In this document: positions 1-8,672 of the stretch, piece after piece
Layout: the number at the start of each line of letters is the position of its first letter
Numbering within the stretch: position 1 is the first letter of the stretch
Origin: JBBKXR01 sp037969585
Lineage (GTDB): Bacteria > Verrucomicrobiota > Verrucomicrobiia > Verrucomicrobiales > DEV007
NCBI GenBank assembly: GCA_037969585.1
Contig: JBBKXR010000009.1
Coordinates: 23,259 to 87,258, forward strand
Direction of reading: 5' to 3'
DNA: 64,000 nucleotides
Notes under the pieces: generated by a model
Database searches by the model: none
Told to the model about the DNA's origin: nothing
Seen by the model: the letters and a program-made list of their open reading frames with translations, nothing else
Position numbers and translations under genes: made by a program

Positions 1-2
1 CG

Positions 3-281
3 CAGTGGTTTTTCGATAACAACAAACCCATCGCCAGTGTGTGTCACGGCGTCGAGATTCCCGCGCGTGCGGATCGTGTTCGCGGTCGCAAGATGGCCAC
101 AGTCGCCAAGTGCCAGTTTGATCTCGAAGTATGCGGTGGCATCTACGTCAACGAAGCGTGCGTCATCGACGGCAACCTGGTCAGCGGTCGGACCTTCCAC
201 GACAATGGTCATTACGTCGGCCCGTGGATTGCAATGCTCGAACAAGCGCGCGACGCGAAAATGGGCGAAGCAACGGCTTGA
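3..281 (+). CDS. DJ-1/PfpI family protein, 3' end (partial)
   Basis: The gene is cut by the left edge; 92 codons are visible before TGA at 279-281. The visible part matches the C-terminal half of the DJ-1/PfpI (class I glutamine amidotransferase-like) fold. It has the nucleophile-elbow motif VCHG with the cysteine at 42-44, followed by a family-typical stretch with KGR-like, GG.WV and VVDGNLVTSRT-like elements (here VIDGNLVSGRTFHDNG). Members include deglycases, proteases and chaperones. The specific activity cannot be told without the N-terminal acidic residue, which lies outside the window. The next gene starts eight bases after the stop. Confidence 0.75.
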   Translation, partial: QWFFDNNKPIASVCHGVEIPARADRVRGRKMATVAKCQFDLEVCGGIYVNEACVIDGNLVSGRTFHDNGHYVGPWIAMLEQARDAKMGEATA

Positions 282-288
282 TTCATCG

Positions 289-2493
289 ATGACCTTCCGT
301 CACAAATTCTCCGCGGCGTTGAGCCTGACGATCGCTGCTGCGATCGCAGGGAGTTCTCCTGATGTCGACGCCCATCCTTCGGTTGCTGAGCAGGTCGACT
401 ACCCGTTTGTAGTTGGTTTCGAACGCTTTTACGCCTCCGACGATGATGAAGAGTATTTGGCCAAGGGTGGTTTGTTGCTGCTCAATGAGCTCAACTGTGT
501 CGGTTGTCATGCGCCGCCGGAGTCACTGATCGACACGCTCAGCGGCCGTCCAGGTTCGCATCTGCACGACCTCGCCGAGCGGCTCAGTCCGACCGATACT
601 GAACTGTGGATTCGCAATCCGCGCTTCATCAAAAACGGCACACTGATGCCGAGCCTGTTCGCCGGCCCGGATCGCGATCTCGAAGAAATCGCCGCGCTCA
701 AGCATTACCTTCTTTCGCTGAAAAAAACGCAAGCCGAGAAGCCGGACGTGCCTGAAATTCCGCACGGAAATGTCGATGAGGGGCAACGCCTGTTTCATCG
801 CGTTGGATGTATCGCCTGCCACGCCCCTGCGAATGACTATCGCCCCGAGCACATCGAAGAAGGTGTCGAGTTGGAGCTGGTCGGGTTGCCGTCGGTGCCG
901 CTGGCATTGGCGGAGCGTTACCCGGTCGATGAGCTCGCTAGATTCCTTCTCGATCCCGCCGCGCATCGTCCTGCGGGTCGCATGCCGGACATGAAGCTCA
1001 GCCTGCAAGAGGCCGCTGATCTCGCGGTGTATCTCAAGTCGGGGCCGAAAGATGAGATTCCCGAGGAGTTGAAGGAAGCGATGAAGAGCATCGATGGAAC
1101 ATCGGGAGCCGATGGTGAATTCGCGCTCGATCCCGCCTTGGCCGACCGGGGGAAGACGCTGTTTACGGAAAAAAATTGTCTCAGTTGTCATCGTTCCGCT
1201 CAGCCTGATGCGAAGCCGAAAATGGCTAAGCCGCTAGTCGATCTGCGCGCCGAGGGCGGTCATGGTTGCCTCTCGGAGAAGCCGGTCGCCAATGCGGTGC
1301 CGTGGTACTATCTCGACGAAGTTCAACGCAACGCGATCGTATTGGCATTGAAAAAACTTCCCGAGTTAGTGGCCAAGCCTCACGACGATTTCGAGCGCAT
1401 CGACTTCACGCTGACGGCGATGAATTGTTATGCCTGCCATGATCGCGATGGCAAAGGTGGCCCGGAATTGGCGCGTGAGGTTTACTTCGACTTTAATGCT
1501 ACTGGTGCCCAATCACTGGGCCGCTGGGGAAATCTGCCACCGCCACTCGACAAGGTCGGGCGCAAGCTGACGCCGGAATGGTTGCAGAAAATCGTCACGG
1601 CTCACGGCGGCGAAGTGCGACCTTACGTGGCGGTGCGCATGCCGCGATTTCAAAAGGCGCAGGTCGAAATGCTGCTCGCTGATTTCGCCGTCGCCGATGT
1701 CCGTGAACCGCCGGTCGAGATCGACACGTCGGGTCTACCGAAGCATCAGCGCGGCCACATTGGTCGCGATTTGATGGGCGTCAGTGCTGGCGGACTGGGC
1801 TGTGTGACCTGTCACGGTTTGAAAGATGCAAAATCGCTGGGCGCGCCGGTCATCAATCTTACTCATACCATCGAGCGCCTGCAGCCAGGCTATTTCAAAG
1901 AGCTGCTTCTTGAGCCTCAGGAAACGCAACCGGGCACGCTGATGCCGCCTATGTTCGAGGGGCGCACAAAGGCCGATCAGGAAGTGGAGCAGATCTGGAC
2001 TTATCTCAAAGAACTTGATCAGCGGCGCTTGCCGGACGGTTTGTTGAAAGCCGACAACTTCGAGCTCAAGCCGGGCGAGGAAGGTAAGGCGATCACGTTT
2101 CGCACTTTTGTTGAGGGCGTCGGTAGCCACGCCGTTGCGGTCGGATATCCAGAAGGGTTGAACGTTGGTTTCGATTCTGAAACCTGTCGTTGGCGCATTG
2201 CCTGGCAGGGGCGTTTCATTGATGCGATGAGCACTTGGGACGATCGTTTTTGCACGCCGGCGAAACCGCTCGGGGGGAAGGTAGTCGAGCTTGGCTGGAA
2301 ATTGCCGGCGGAGGGTGAAGTGGAGTTTCTCGGGTTTAAGCTCGAGCCGAAGTCAGGAGCGCCGACGTTTCTCTATGAGATCGGTGGGCAGCGCTACGAA
2401 GATCGTGCAGCTCCTGACGGAGCCACTAAATTGAAGCGCACCGTGACGGATGCGAACGGCAAGGTTGTCATCGAGGAGGAGCAGTCATGGTAA
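289..2493 (+). CDS. secreted multi-haem cytochrome c protein
   Basis: A 734-residue exported electron-transfer protein. The ATG at 289 is chosen because it starts a clean signal peptide (about residues 1-28); the open frame extends further upstream only over the preceding gene. Five CxxCH haem c sites are visible at residues 70, 174, 297, 380 and 505 (CVGCH, CIACH, CLSCH, CYACH, CVTCH). They lie in repeated cytochrome c-like modules with downstream MP-type methionine motifs such as GTLMPSLF and GTLMPPMF. The last ~130 residues are a haem-free beta-rich domain. The gene overlaps the next one by seven bases (ATGGTAA), so the two are probably co-translated. Together they suggest a periplasmic dehydrogenase-cytochrome pair; the substrate is unknown. 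Confidence 0.88.
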   Translation: MTFRHKFSAALSLTIAAAIAGSSPDVDAHPSVAEQVDYPFVVGFERFYASDDDEEYLAKGGLLLLNELNCVGCHAPPESLIDTLSGRPGSHLHDLAERLSPTDTELWIRNPRFIKNGTLMPSLFAGPDRDLEEIAALKHYLLSLKKTQAEKPDVPEIPHGNVDEGQRLFHRVGCIACHAPANDYRPEHIEEGVELELVGLPSVPLALAERYPVDELARFLLDPAAHRPAGRMPDMKLSLQEAADLAVYLKSGPKDEIPEELKEAMKSIDGTSGADGEFALDPALADRGKTLFTEKNCLSCHRSAQPDAKPKMAKPLVDLRAEGGHGCLSEKPVANAVPWYYLDEVQRNAIVLALKKLPELVAKPHDDFERIDFTLTAMNCYACHDRDGKGGPELAREVYFDFNATGAQSLGRWGNLPPPLDKVGRKLTPEWLQKIVTAHGGEVRPYVAVRMPRFQKAQVEMLLADFAVADVREPPVEIDTSGLPKHQRGHIGRDLMGVSAGGLGCVTCHGLKDAKSLGAPVINLTHTIERLQPGYFKELLLEPQETQPGTLMPPMFEGRTKADQEVEQIWTYLKELDQRRLPDGLLKADNFELKPGEEGKAITFRTFVEGVGSHAVAVGYPEGLNVGFDSETCRWRIAWQGRFIDAMSTWDDRFCTPAKPLGGKVVELGWKLPAEGEVEFLGFKLEPKSGAPTFLYEIGGQRYEDRAAPDGATKLKRTVTDANGKVVIEEEQSW

Positions 2494-4118
2494 ACTTGAT
2501 GAAAAGTATTGTAGGGCAAGCGCTCCGCTTGCCGACATTGGACAGGTCAAGTTTGAGTTGGCGGGCGGAGCGCCCGCCCTACAATCGTCACTTGTTCAAG
2601 TGGGCGCTTTTCGGCCTTTTGACGTTGATGGCGATTGGTCAATCTTCGGTTAGAGCTGACGAGATCACTGATCGCGAGGCAGAATTTTATCAACTGACGC
2701 CTTTTCCTCTTCCCGCCGACTTCAAGCTCGAAGCAAGCGGATTAGCGACTCTGCCCGATGGGCGCCTCGCGGTCGCGATCCGCAAGGGCGAGGTGTGGAT
2801 TCTGGAGAATCCCCTTTTACCAAAGCCGGATGCCAGCGCCGACGACTACGTCTGGAAGCGGTTTGCCTCGGGCCTGCACGAGCCACTCGGACTGACTTGG
2901 CACGACGGCGCGCTCTACACAACACAGCGCAGCGAAGTGACGCGACTTGAGGACAATGACAACGACGGCGTTGCCGATGCCTACCTGACCGCTGCAAAGG
3001 GCTGGGGAGTCAGCGGCAACTATCACGAGTATGCCTACGGGCCGGTGTTTGATCCGGAGGGGACGATGTGGATCACGCTCAATATCAACATGGGCAAAGG
3101 GCAGGACCTCGGCATAGAAGGAACTTCCAAACATACTCGATGGCGCGGCTGGTCGATGAACAAGAGTCCGGCGACCGGCGCCAAACTCGAGCCGGTCAGT
3201 GCTGGGCTGCGCTCGCCGATGGGCCTCGCGACCAACACTGTCGGCGATGTGTTCAGCACAGACCAGCAGGGCAATTACTGGGCGACTAATCCGCTCAACC
3301 ACCTCCGTAAGGGCGTCTTTCACGGACACGCTGATTCTCTGCGCGACGCTGACCTGCCCGGTTCGCCGGTGAAGGTTCCCGAAGATTTACCGAAGGCGAT
3401 TCCGGTTCCCGAAGCGATGAAGATCATCCCCGGATACCAGCCGCCGGCGGTGTGGTTTCCCTACGAAAAAATCGGCATGAGCACGACCGGCATTTTATGC
3501 GATACGACCAAAGGTGGATTTGGACCGTTCGAAGATCAGTTGTTCATTGGCGAGTTCACCATGGCGTTCGTCAGCCGAGTCTTTTTGGAAAAGGTGAACG
3601 GCGAATATCAGGGAGCATGTTTCCATTTTCGAAAGGGCATGCAAACTGCCGTGCTGCAGATGCAGTGGTTGCCCGACGGATCGATGGTCATCGGCGAGTC
3701 GAATCGGGGATGGAATTCGCTCGGCGTGCGCAGTTTCGGACTGGAGCGTCTGATCTGGACCGGCAAGATGCCGTTTGAGATGAAGACGATGGAAGCGCAG
3801 TCGGATGGGTTTTTGCTGCGCTTCACCAATGCCGTCGATCCGAAAACGGCCGGCGACCCCGGTGCTTATAAAATGTCGAGCTACACCTACGAATACCATC
3901 AAGCCTACGGCGGTGATGAGATCATGACCGAACCGGTTGCAATCGCCCAAGCGGATGTCGCCGCCGATGGCTTGAGCGTGCGTTTGCGTTGTGCGCCGGG
4001 AGCATTGCGGGCAGGTTTTGTGCACGAACTTCATGCCGAGGGTGTTCGCGATTCTGAAGGTAAATCACTGCTTCATTCCGAGGCTTTTTATACGCTCAAC
4101 GCGATCCCTGCTGAGTAG
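2487..4118 (+). CDS. secreted beta-propeller, glucose/sorbosone dehydrogenase-like, with repeat-derived insert in its signal peptide
   Basis: A 543-residue protein. The start at 2487 has a strong GAGGAG ribosome site and overlaps the stop of the cytochrome gene. Residues 1-7 (MVNLMKS) are followed by 26 residues (8-33) encoded entirely by a palindromic element (2508-2585). Then comes a normal hydrophobic signal core, RHLFKWALFGLLTLMAIG, and a likely cleavage after VRA. The mature part is a propeller typical of the PVC-group membrane-bound dehydrogenase family (blades with DGRLAVA, GLTWHDGALY, SPMGLATN, FIGEF). Removing the 26 codons leaves an uninterrupted signal peptide. The stop codon TAG (4116-4118) lies in the end of another repeat element. 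The enzyme substrate is not known. Confidence 0.8.
   Translation: MVNLMKSIVGQALRLPTLDRSSLSWRAERPPYNRHLFKWALFGLLTLMAIGQSSVRADEITDREAEFYQLTPFPLPADFKLEASGLATLPDGRLAVAIRKGEVWILENPLLPKPDASADDYVWKRFASGLHEPLGLTWHDGALYTTQRSEVTRLEDNDNDGVADAYLTAAKGWGVSGNYHEYAYGPVFDPEGTMWITLNINMGKGQDLGIEGTSKHTRWRGWSMNKSPATGAKLEPVSAGLRSPMGLATNTVGDVFSTDQQGNYWATNPLNHLRKGVFHGHADSLRDADLPGSPVKVPEDLPKAIPVPEAMKIIPGYQPPAVWFPYEKIGMSTTGILCDTTKGGFGPFEDQLFIGEFTMAFVSRVFLEKVNGEYQGACFHFRKGMQTAVLQMQWLPDGSMVIGESNRGWNSLGVRSFGLERLIWTGKMPFEMKTMEAQSDGFLLRFTNAVDPKTAGDPGAYKMSSYTYEYHQAYGGDEIMTEPVAIAQADVAADGLSVRLRCAPGALRAGFVHELHAEGVRDSEGKSLLHSEAFYTLNAIPAE
2508..2585. repeat. GTAG/CTAC two-hairpin element A, in frame inside a signal peptide
   Basis: A 78-bp dyad element. 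The outer arms ATTGTAGGGC (2508-2517) and GCCCTACAAT (2576-2585) are perfect inverted repeats. Each arm also folds on itself: GGCAAGCG-CTC-CGCTTGCC (2515-2533) and GGCGGGCG-GAG-CGCCCGCC (2560-2578). A 26-bp spacer separates the hairpins. This is the layout of a REPIN, two REP-like hairpins in inverted orientation. The length is exactly 26 codons with no in-frame stop, so the host gene (2487-4118) stays open. Confidence 0.85.
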
Positions 4119-4215
4119 CTGCGAGCGCAAGCGAGTGGCTGTCGACCCACGATCCGCATGAGTTCAAAAGCCTCAGGACCGTCCAGCGGGTCCACTCGCT
4201 CACGCTCGCAGCTAC
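4115..4215. repeat. GTAG/CTAC dyad element B, bridging two genes
   Basis: A 101-bp element with near-perfect 23-24 bp terminal inverted repeats: GTAGCTGCGAGCGCAAGCGA at 4115-4134, continuing GTGG, and its counterpart CCACTCGCTCACGCTCGCAG at about 4192-4211, continuing CTAC to 4215. The left end contains the TAG stop (4116-4118) of the propeller gene. The right half contains the ATG (4158) and the first ~19 codons of the methyltransferase gene. Its sequence differs from element A, but the GTAG...CTAC ends are the same. Confidence 0.85.
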
Positions 4216-5252
4216 AGGAATTTCTCGATTCTACCTTCGCTGATTCCGGTGGGCGTATGCCGTTTGAGCGGTTCATGGAATTGGCGCTTTCCGACCCCGA
4301 TTTCGGGTACTACACGCGGCACGTTGCCGATATTGGCGGACGGAGGGCGGACTTCGCAACTGCTGCCACGATGTCGCCGGTGCTCGGTCAGGCGATCGCC
4401 GAGTGGCTGAAGCGTGAGAGAGATTTTTACGGATGGGAGAAGGAGTGGCACGTCATCGAAGTCGGCGGCGGTGATGGCAGTCTGGCGCGTGCTGTTCTCG
4501 ATGCACTCGGCTGGCGTTTGCGCCGACGAGTGAGGTATCACATGGTCGACATCTCGCCGCAGTTGGAGGCGCTGCAGCGAGAGAATTTGAAGCGCTATGC
4601 CAAGCGGATCGTATGGCATAGGGAGGTCGCGCCAGCGGTGGAGGCTGCCGGGGGTTCGGCTTTGATTTTCTCCAACGAACTGGTCGATGCGTTTCCGGTG
4701 CGGTGGTTGCGCTGGAATGCGACGCGCGGTCGGGCGGATGAGATTTTTGTCGAATATGAGCCCGAGCGAGGTTTGCGCGAAAGCTTCGTCGCGACTGACG
4801 ATGCTTTACCGGAGGGCATCACTTTTGCCGATGGTCAGCGCTACGAAATCCACGACCCATACCGTCGCTGGTTGGAATCGTGGTCGCCAATTTTGAGTTC
4901 CGGTAGTCTGCTGACCGTCGACTACGGCGATACCGACATGGCACAAATTTACGCGCGGCGACCCATGGGCACGCTACGTGGCTACCATCGGCATCAACGT
5001 TGTGAGGGGGCGATGATCTATCGATGGTTCGGTCGACAGGATCTGACCTGCGACGTCAATTTTTCCGATCTGTGCCGGTGGGGCGATGAGATTGGATGGC
5101 GGACCGAAATGATGGAGACGCAGGCCGAGTTCTTTCGCGGGCAGTTGGATCCAAAGTCGTTCGAGAAATCGCGGGCTACGGCCTTTTTACTCGATACCGA
5201 GGGGGCCGGTGGAGCGTTTAAAGTGTTACACCAGCGGAAACGCCGAGCCTGA
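4158..5252 (+). CDS. MidA/NDUFAF7-type SAM-dependent methyltransferase
   Basis: A 364-residue protein of the DUF185/MidA family. In eukaryotes this family methylates an arginine of a complex I subunit; in bacteria the target is uncertain. Motifs seen: FERFMELAL (37-44) and DFGYY after it, the SAM-binding VIEVGGGDGS (99-108), and SNELVDAFPV (172-181). Residues 1-19 (low-complexity, Ser/Gly/Arg-rich) are encoded by repeat element B and are not part of the family fold. The next in-frame start is Met34 (4257), which would remove the first conserved helix, so the element appears to supply the working start codon. The start itself therefore carries some doubt. Confidence 0.85.
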   Translation: MSSKASGPSSGSTRSRSQLQEFLDSTFADSGGRMPFERFMELALSDPDFGYYTRHVADIGGRRADFATAATMSPVLGQAIAEWLKRERDFYGWEKEWHVIEVGGGDGSLARAVLDALGWRLRRRVRYHMVDISPQLEALQRENLKRYAKRIVWHREVAPAVEAAGGSALIFSNELVDAFPVRWLRWNATRGRADEIFVEYEPERGLRESFVATDDALPEGITFADGQRYEIHDPYRRWLESWSPILSSGSLLTVDYGDTDMAQIYARRPMGTLRGYHRHQRCEGAMIYRWFGRQDLTCDVNFSDLCRWGDEIGWRTEMMETQAEFFRGQLDPKSFEKSRATAFLLDTEGAGGAFKVLHQRKRRA

Positions 5253-5307
5253 GTTTTTCGCTTGTGGCGGTGTGCTTGGCACTCATGGTATGCTGCCTTG
5301 TCGCCGT

Positions 5308-6033
5308 ATGGATTCGTCATCAAAAGAAACTCGCAACATGCCCCTGCCGGGTGATCGTCATCACGAGCCGAGCTCGGGGTCGCACACGGTGGGCACTGCA
5401 CCGTTGATGGGCCTGGCGGTAGTCAGTCTGGTGCTTGGTATTCTTTCGTTGATGTCGGCTTTACTGGTAGTGCCGGCGCTGTGCGCAATCATCACCGGGC
5501 ACTTGGCGATGCATAAAATTCGTCACGCCGGTCGGGAGCTCGGCGGCCATCGTCTAGCGCTGACTGGCATGATCATGGGCTACGTCAGTGTTATGATGTT
5601 TTCGCTGATTCTCGTCTCGGGGATCCTGTTGTGGCCGAAATTCGGACCTGACGTGAAAGATTTTTGGGACGAAGGAAAGCAAGTGTTAGAAGAGCAGAAA
5701 CTCGCCAAGCCAATGCGCGACGCTTCCGAACTCTACCTGTTGTGCGAGCGCTACGCGCGCGATCACAACGATGCCTACCCAAAGACTTGGCAGGACCTGG
5801 AGAAGGGCTATAGCAACGCGGTCGATCTGAAAAGATGGTTGAGCAGCGCCCACACCAATGACCCGGAGTTTTACCCAGCTTTCGATCTGGTGCCACACGA
5901 ACGGCCGGTGTTTGAATCGGCAAAGAATCGCGTCGCGGTCATCCAGGGACGTGCGCCAGCGAACGTCGCTCAAGTGGTCGTGGTATTTGCCGATGGCCAC
6001 TCCGAGCCGATGCCGAATCCGGCACATGAGTGA
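5308..6033 (+). CDS. DUF4190-like two-helix membrane protein with periplasmic domain
   Basis: A 241-residue protein when started at ATG 5308 (ATG 5338 is an alternative; neither has a clear ribosome site). Residues ~33-62 and ~84-110 form two membrane segments joined by a short HLAMHKIRHAG-type loop, as in DUF4190 proteins. The C-terminal ~120 residues are extracytoplasmic and end with a VVVVFADGHSEPM stretch. This resembles the H-X9-DG type C-terminal motif seen in PVC pseudopilin-like proteins. No enzymatic residues are apparent. It lies between the MidA-like gene and lysA, 55 bases after the former, possibly in the same transcript. The function is unknown. Confidence 0.7.
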   Translation: MDSSSKETRNMPLPGDRHHEPSSGSHTVGTAPLMGLAVVSLVLGILSLMSALLVVPALCAIITGHLAMHKIRHAGRELGGHRLALTGMIMGYVSVMMFSLILVSGILLWPKFGPDVKDFWDEGKQVLEEQKLAKPMRDASELYLLCERYARDHNDAYPKTWQDLEKGYSNAVDLKRWLSSAHTNDPEFYPAFDLVPHERPVFESAKNRVAVIQGRAPANVAQVVVVFADGHSEPMPNPAHE

Positions 6034-6094
6034 AGTGACGCGAAGTGATTGAAAATTGCTGAACGCTGGCTATCTTGCCGCCCCGCAATTTTTC

Positions 6095-7393
6095 ATGCAC
6101 TCCTTTCATTACCAAAACGGATCGCTGCACTGCGAAGGTGTCGATCTCGAAACCCTCGCTGAACAGCACGGAACGCCACTCTACGTCTACAGTCAGGCGA
6201 CGATCGTTGATCACTTCACGCGCCTCGATGCCGCGATGAGTGATCTCGATCACCTGATCTGTTACGCGACTAAGGCAAATTCTAATCTGGCAGTGCTCAA
6301 CCTGCTGGCGAAGCGTGGCTCTGGATTCGACATCGTTTCCGGCGGCGAATTGCAGCGCGTTGTGGCCGCAGGCGGTGATGCATCGAAATGCACCTTTGCA
6401 GGGGTCGGCAAGACTCGACAGGAAATCCGCGAGGCCATGGAGGCGGGTATCTACTGTTTCAATGCAGAATCGGAAGCCGAACTGCATTGTATCAGCGAAG
6501 TGGCGGTCGAACTCGGCAAAACGGCGCCGGTTGCGCTGCGTGTCAATCCGAACGTCGACGCCAAAACGCACAAATACATTTCCACCGGCAAGAGTGAGAA
6601 CAAGTTCGGTATCGATTTCTCGATCATTCGTGAAGCCTACGAGCGGGCATCGAAGTTACCGAATTTGAAAATTCGCGGACTGCAGATGCACATCGGTTCT
6701 CAACTGACTTCGGTTTCGCCGTTTGTCGAAGCTGTCGAAAAGATCGCGCCGTTGGTCGAAGAGTTGAAATCGCTCTACGACATCGAATTTTTCAGCATCG
6801 GTGGTGGCATTGGTATCGTTTACAAGGACTCGTTGGCCAGTGGTGATGCGACCTGGTGGGGTGATCGTGACGAAGCGGAGAAGCCGTTGACGGTCGAAGA
6901 ATATGCCGAGCAACTGGTGCCGCTGCTCAAACCGCTGGGGCTTCGCATCATTCTCGAGCCTGGCCGTTTCATGGTCGGCAATGCTGGCGTCCTGCTGACG
7001 CAGGTGAACTACGAAAAACGTGGTTCGGCAAAAATTTTCAAGATCATCGATGCCGGCATGAATGATCTGATTCGTCCCGCACTCTACGAAGGGCATCACG
7101 ACATCGTTCCGGTCAAACAACCGAAGGCCGATGCCAAAGTTGAAAGCGTTGACATCGTTGGTCCGGTCTGCGAGAGCGGTGACTTTTTTGCTCAGAACCG
7201 TGACCTTCCCGAAGTCGCCGAGGGTGAACGCATCGCTGTGCTCAGCGCCGGTGCTTACGGTTTCGTGATGGCGTCGAATTACAACTCGCGACCGTTTCCG
7301 GCAGAGATCCTCGTCGACGGAGAAACGGCTCACGTCATTCGCACCCGCCAGACATTTGACGACCTGATCGCCGGCGAAGTGATCCCGGGTTGA
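6095..7393 (+). CDS. lysA: diaminopimelate decarboxylase
   Basis: A 432-residue PLP enzyme that decarboxylates meso-diaminopimelate to lysine, the last step of lysine synthesis. Fold type III motifs are complete: PLP lysine in YATKANSN (Lys60), NPNVDAKTHKYISTG, HIGSQL, the glycine loop SIGGGIG, EPGRFMVG, and the active-site CESGD (Cys359) donated across the dimer. The ATG at 6095 fits the usual N-terminus (MHSFHYQNGSL); an upstream TTG at 6056 would add 13 unusual residues. The length is normal for bacterial LysA. It sits alone between a membrane protein and the convergent rhodanese gene. Confidence 0.95.
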   Translation: MHSFHYQNGSLHCEGVDLETLAEQHGTPLYVYSQATIVDHFTRLDAAMSDLDHLICYATKANSNLAVLNLLAKRGSGFDIVSGGELQRVVAAGGDASKCTFAGVGKTRQEIREAMEAGIYCFNAESEAELHCISEVAVELGKTAPVALRVNPNVDAKTHKYISTGKSENKFGIDFSIIREAYERASKLPNLKIRGLQMHIGSQLTSVSPFVEAVEKIAPLVEELKSLYDIEFFSIGGGIGIVYKDSLASGDATWWGDRDEAEKPLTVEEYAEQLVPLLKPLGLRIILEPGRFMVGNAGVLLTQVNYEKRGSAKIFKIIDAGMNDLIRPALYEGHHDIVPVKQPKADAKVESVDIVGPVCESGDFFAQNRDLPEVAEGERIAVLSAGAYGFVMASNYNSRPFPAEILVDGETAHVIRTRQTFDDLIAGEVIPG

Positions 7394-7412
7394 GAAAACC
7401 CGCGGAACGCGG

Positions 7413-8009
7413 TCAACGTTGATTCAGACTGGTAGCGGCTTCGACAGCGTCTGCGCCCTCTAACTGATGAGCGGGCTCAAGTAGCCGACCCCAGGTTTTG
7501 TTATAGGGATGAACCTGGGTGGTGGGCTCGCCATCAGGAGTCTCCAGTGGACGATCTTCGTTGGCCCATTGAAAAATGCTGCCGAGGACATTCTTCACCG
7601 GAATGGGAATTGAGCCATCTTCTTCGATTTCCTCCGCCAGCTCCGCTGACCGATACCCGATCGAGCAGTAGGTGATAATACTGCTCGGCGCCTCCTTCAG
7701 CGCCGCGATCGCCCGGGCGATTGCCGATGGTTCCTGCAGATTGATTGCGCCGGGAATGCGGCTGACCGCGTATTCGTCCGGTTCGCGGGCATCGATCAGT
7801 AGCACCTTTTCGCGATGGGCGTCGAGCAAGCTGGCCAGCGTGTCGGTCGAAATGTGATCGACGCCTTTGAACTCCTTCTGAATGTGCTCGGAGGCCGAGT
7901 CGAGGCTCCGCATCCAGCGCAGCTTGCCGTAGGTGAAATGGCTGATACCGAGCAGGACAAAACTGACGCCGAAGATGACGATCATCCAAGTGATGGCGCG
8001 GGGGAGCAT
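7413..8009 (-). CDS. membrane-anchored rhodanese-domain protein
   Basis: A 198-residue protein with one N-terminal membrane segment (residues ~5-22) and a rhodanese domain facing either side. The domain has DAREPDEY (73-80) and the active-site loop CSIGYRS with Cys115, so sulfur transfer or a redox role is possible. The last ~45 residues (HPYNKTWGRLLEP) are not part of the rhodanese core; similar tails occur in rhodaneses that work on membrane or secreted targets. It is the third gene after ileS and lspA on the minus strand, separated from lspA by repeat element C. Confidence 0.82.
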   Translation of the reverse strand: MLPRAITWMIVIFGVSFVLLGISHFTYGKLRWMRSLDSASEHIQKEFKGVDHISTDTLASLLDAHREKVLLIDAREPDEYAVSRIPGAINLQEPSAIARAIAALKEAPSSIITYCSIGYRSAELAEEIEEDGSIPIPVKNVLGSIFQWANEDRPLETPDGEPTTQVHPYNKTWGRLLEPAHQLEGADAVEAATSLNQR

Positions 8010-8031
8010 ACGCTAAGCTTACCGGATTGGT

Positions 8032-8086
8032 GTAGGGGCTGCAACTCTGCCAACGGCGAGTCGCTGAATTGGGTAATCCAGCCTAC
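8032..8086. repeat. GTAG/CTAC element C (degenerate), between lspA and rhodanese gene
   Basis: A 55-bp stretch that starts GTAGGGGCTG and ends CAGCCTAC. It contains an imperfect hairpin, GCAACTCTGCC-AAC-GGCGAGTCGC, and a weak second hairpin around TTGGGTAATCCAG. The right end CTAC (8083-8086) contains, on the minus strand, the TAG stop of lspA. It has the same architecture as elements A and D but is more decayed. Confidence 0.55.
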
Positions 8087-8643
8087 TTTTTCTCCACCGT
8101 TGCTTTCTGCGCTTCGGCATCAGGCTCGCCCTTCAGTGCGCCGATAATGAGCAGGAAGGCGGCGACGCAGATGCAGGAATCGGCGACGTTAAAGGACGGA
8201 AAGTGGCCGCCGCTTTGCGGAAAGAGTTTGATGTAGCCGGGCAGGATGAAGTCGAGAAAGTCGACCACGTAGCCGCGCCCGGGGAGCATGCGGTCGATTA
8301 GGTTGCCGAGAATTCCGGGTAGCAGAAGGGCGACGGCGAGTTTGGAACCCAGGGTGGGGAAGGCATTTTTCCGCCACAGCCAAAGGATCAGGCCGATGGC
8401 AAAACAGGCGACGATGGGGAAGATGATCTTGGCGGCGTTGGTGCCGTTGCCGATGCCCCAGGCCATGCCAGTGTTGTGAACGCGGACGATGTTGAAGAAG
8501 CCGGGGATAACTTCGATCTGATGGTACTTTTCAACGTCGTAGGTGGCGGGTTTTGACGGGTCGTTGAAATTGTCGACGATCCACCACTTGGTGACTTGAT
8601 CGAGGATCAGCAGTGGCAGACTGAGGATGAGAAAGAGTTTCAT
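8083..8643 (-). CDS. lspA: lipoprotein signal peptidase II
   Basis: A 186-residue inner-membrane aspartyl protease that removes signal peptides from prolipoproteins. Four membrane segments are visible, with the family motifs VHNTGMAWG (55-63), GNLIDR (113-118), VVDFLDF (126-132) and FNVADS (151-156). The catalytic aspartates lie in the last two. It follows ileS with a 106-bp gap; ileS-lspA linkage is classic. A Lys/Glu-rich tail (EAQKATVEKK) ends at a TAG contributed by repeat element C. Substrates in this window would include the ZnuA, LdtA-like and phosphatase-fold lipoproteins. Confidence 0.95.
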   Translation of the reverse strand: MKLFLILSLPLLILDQVTKWWIVDNFNDPSKPATYDVEKYHQIEVIPGFFNIVRVHNTGMAWGIGNGTNAAKIIFPIVACFAIGLILWLWRKNAFPTLGSKLAVALLLPGILGNLIDRMLPGRGYVVDFLDFILPGYIKLFPQSGGHFPSFNVADSCICVAAFLLIIGALKGEPDAEAQKATVEKK

Positions 8644-8672
8644 CGGTATAATGATAAATCGTGGCGATCGAG

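Noticed and set aside
523..1191. 222-codon minus-strand frame over the cytochrome gene
   Set aside because: It lies antisense to haem-site codons of a clear gene and has no independent support.
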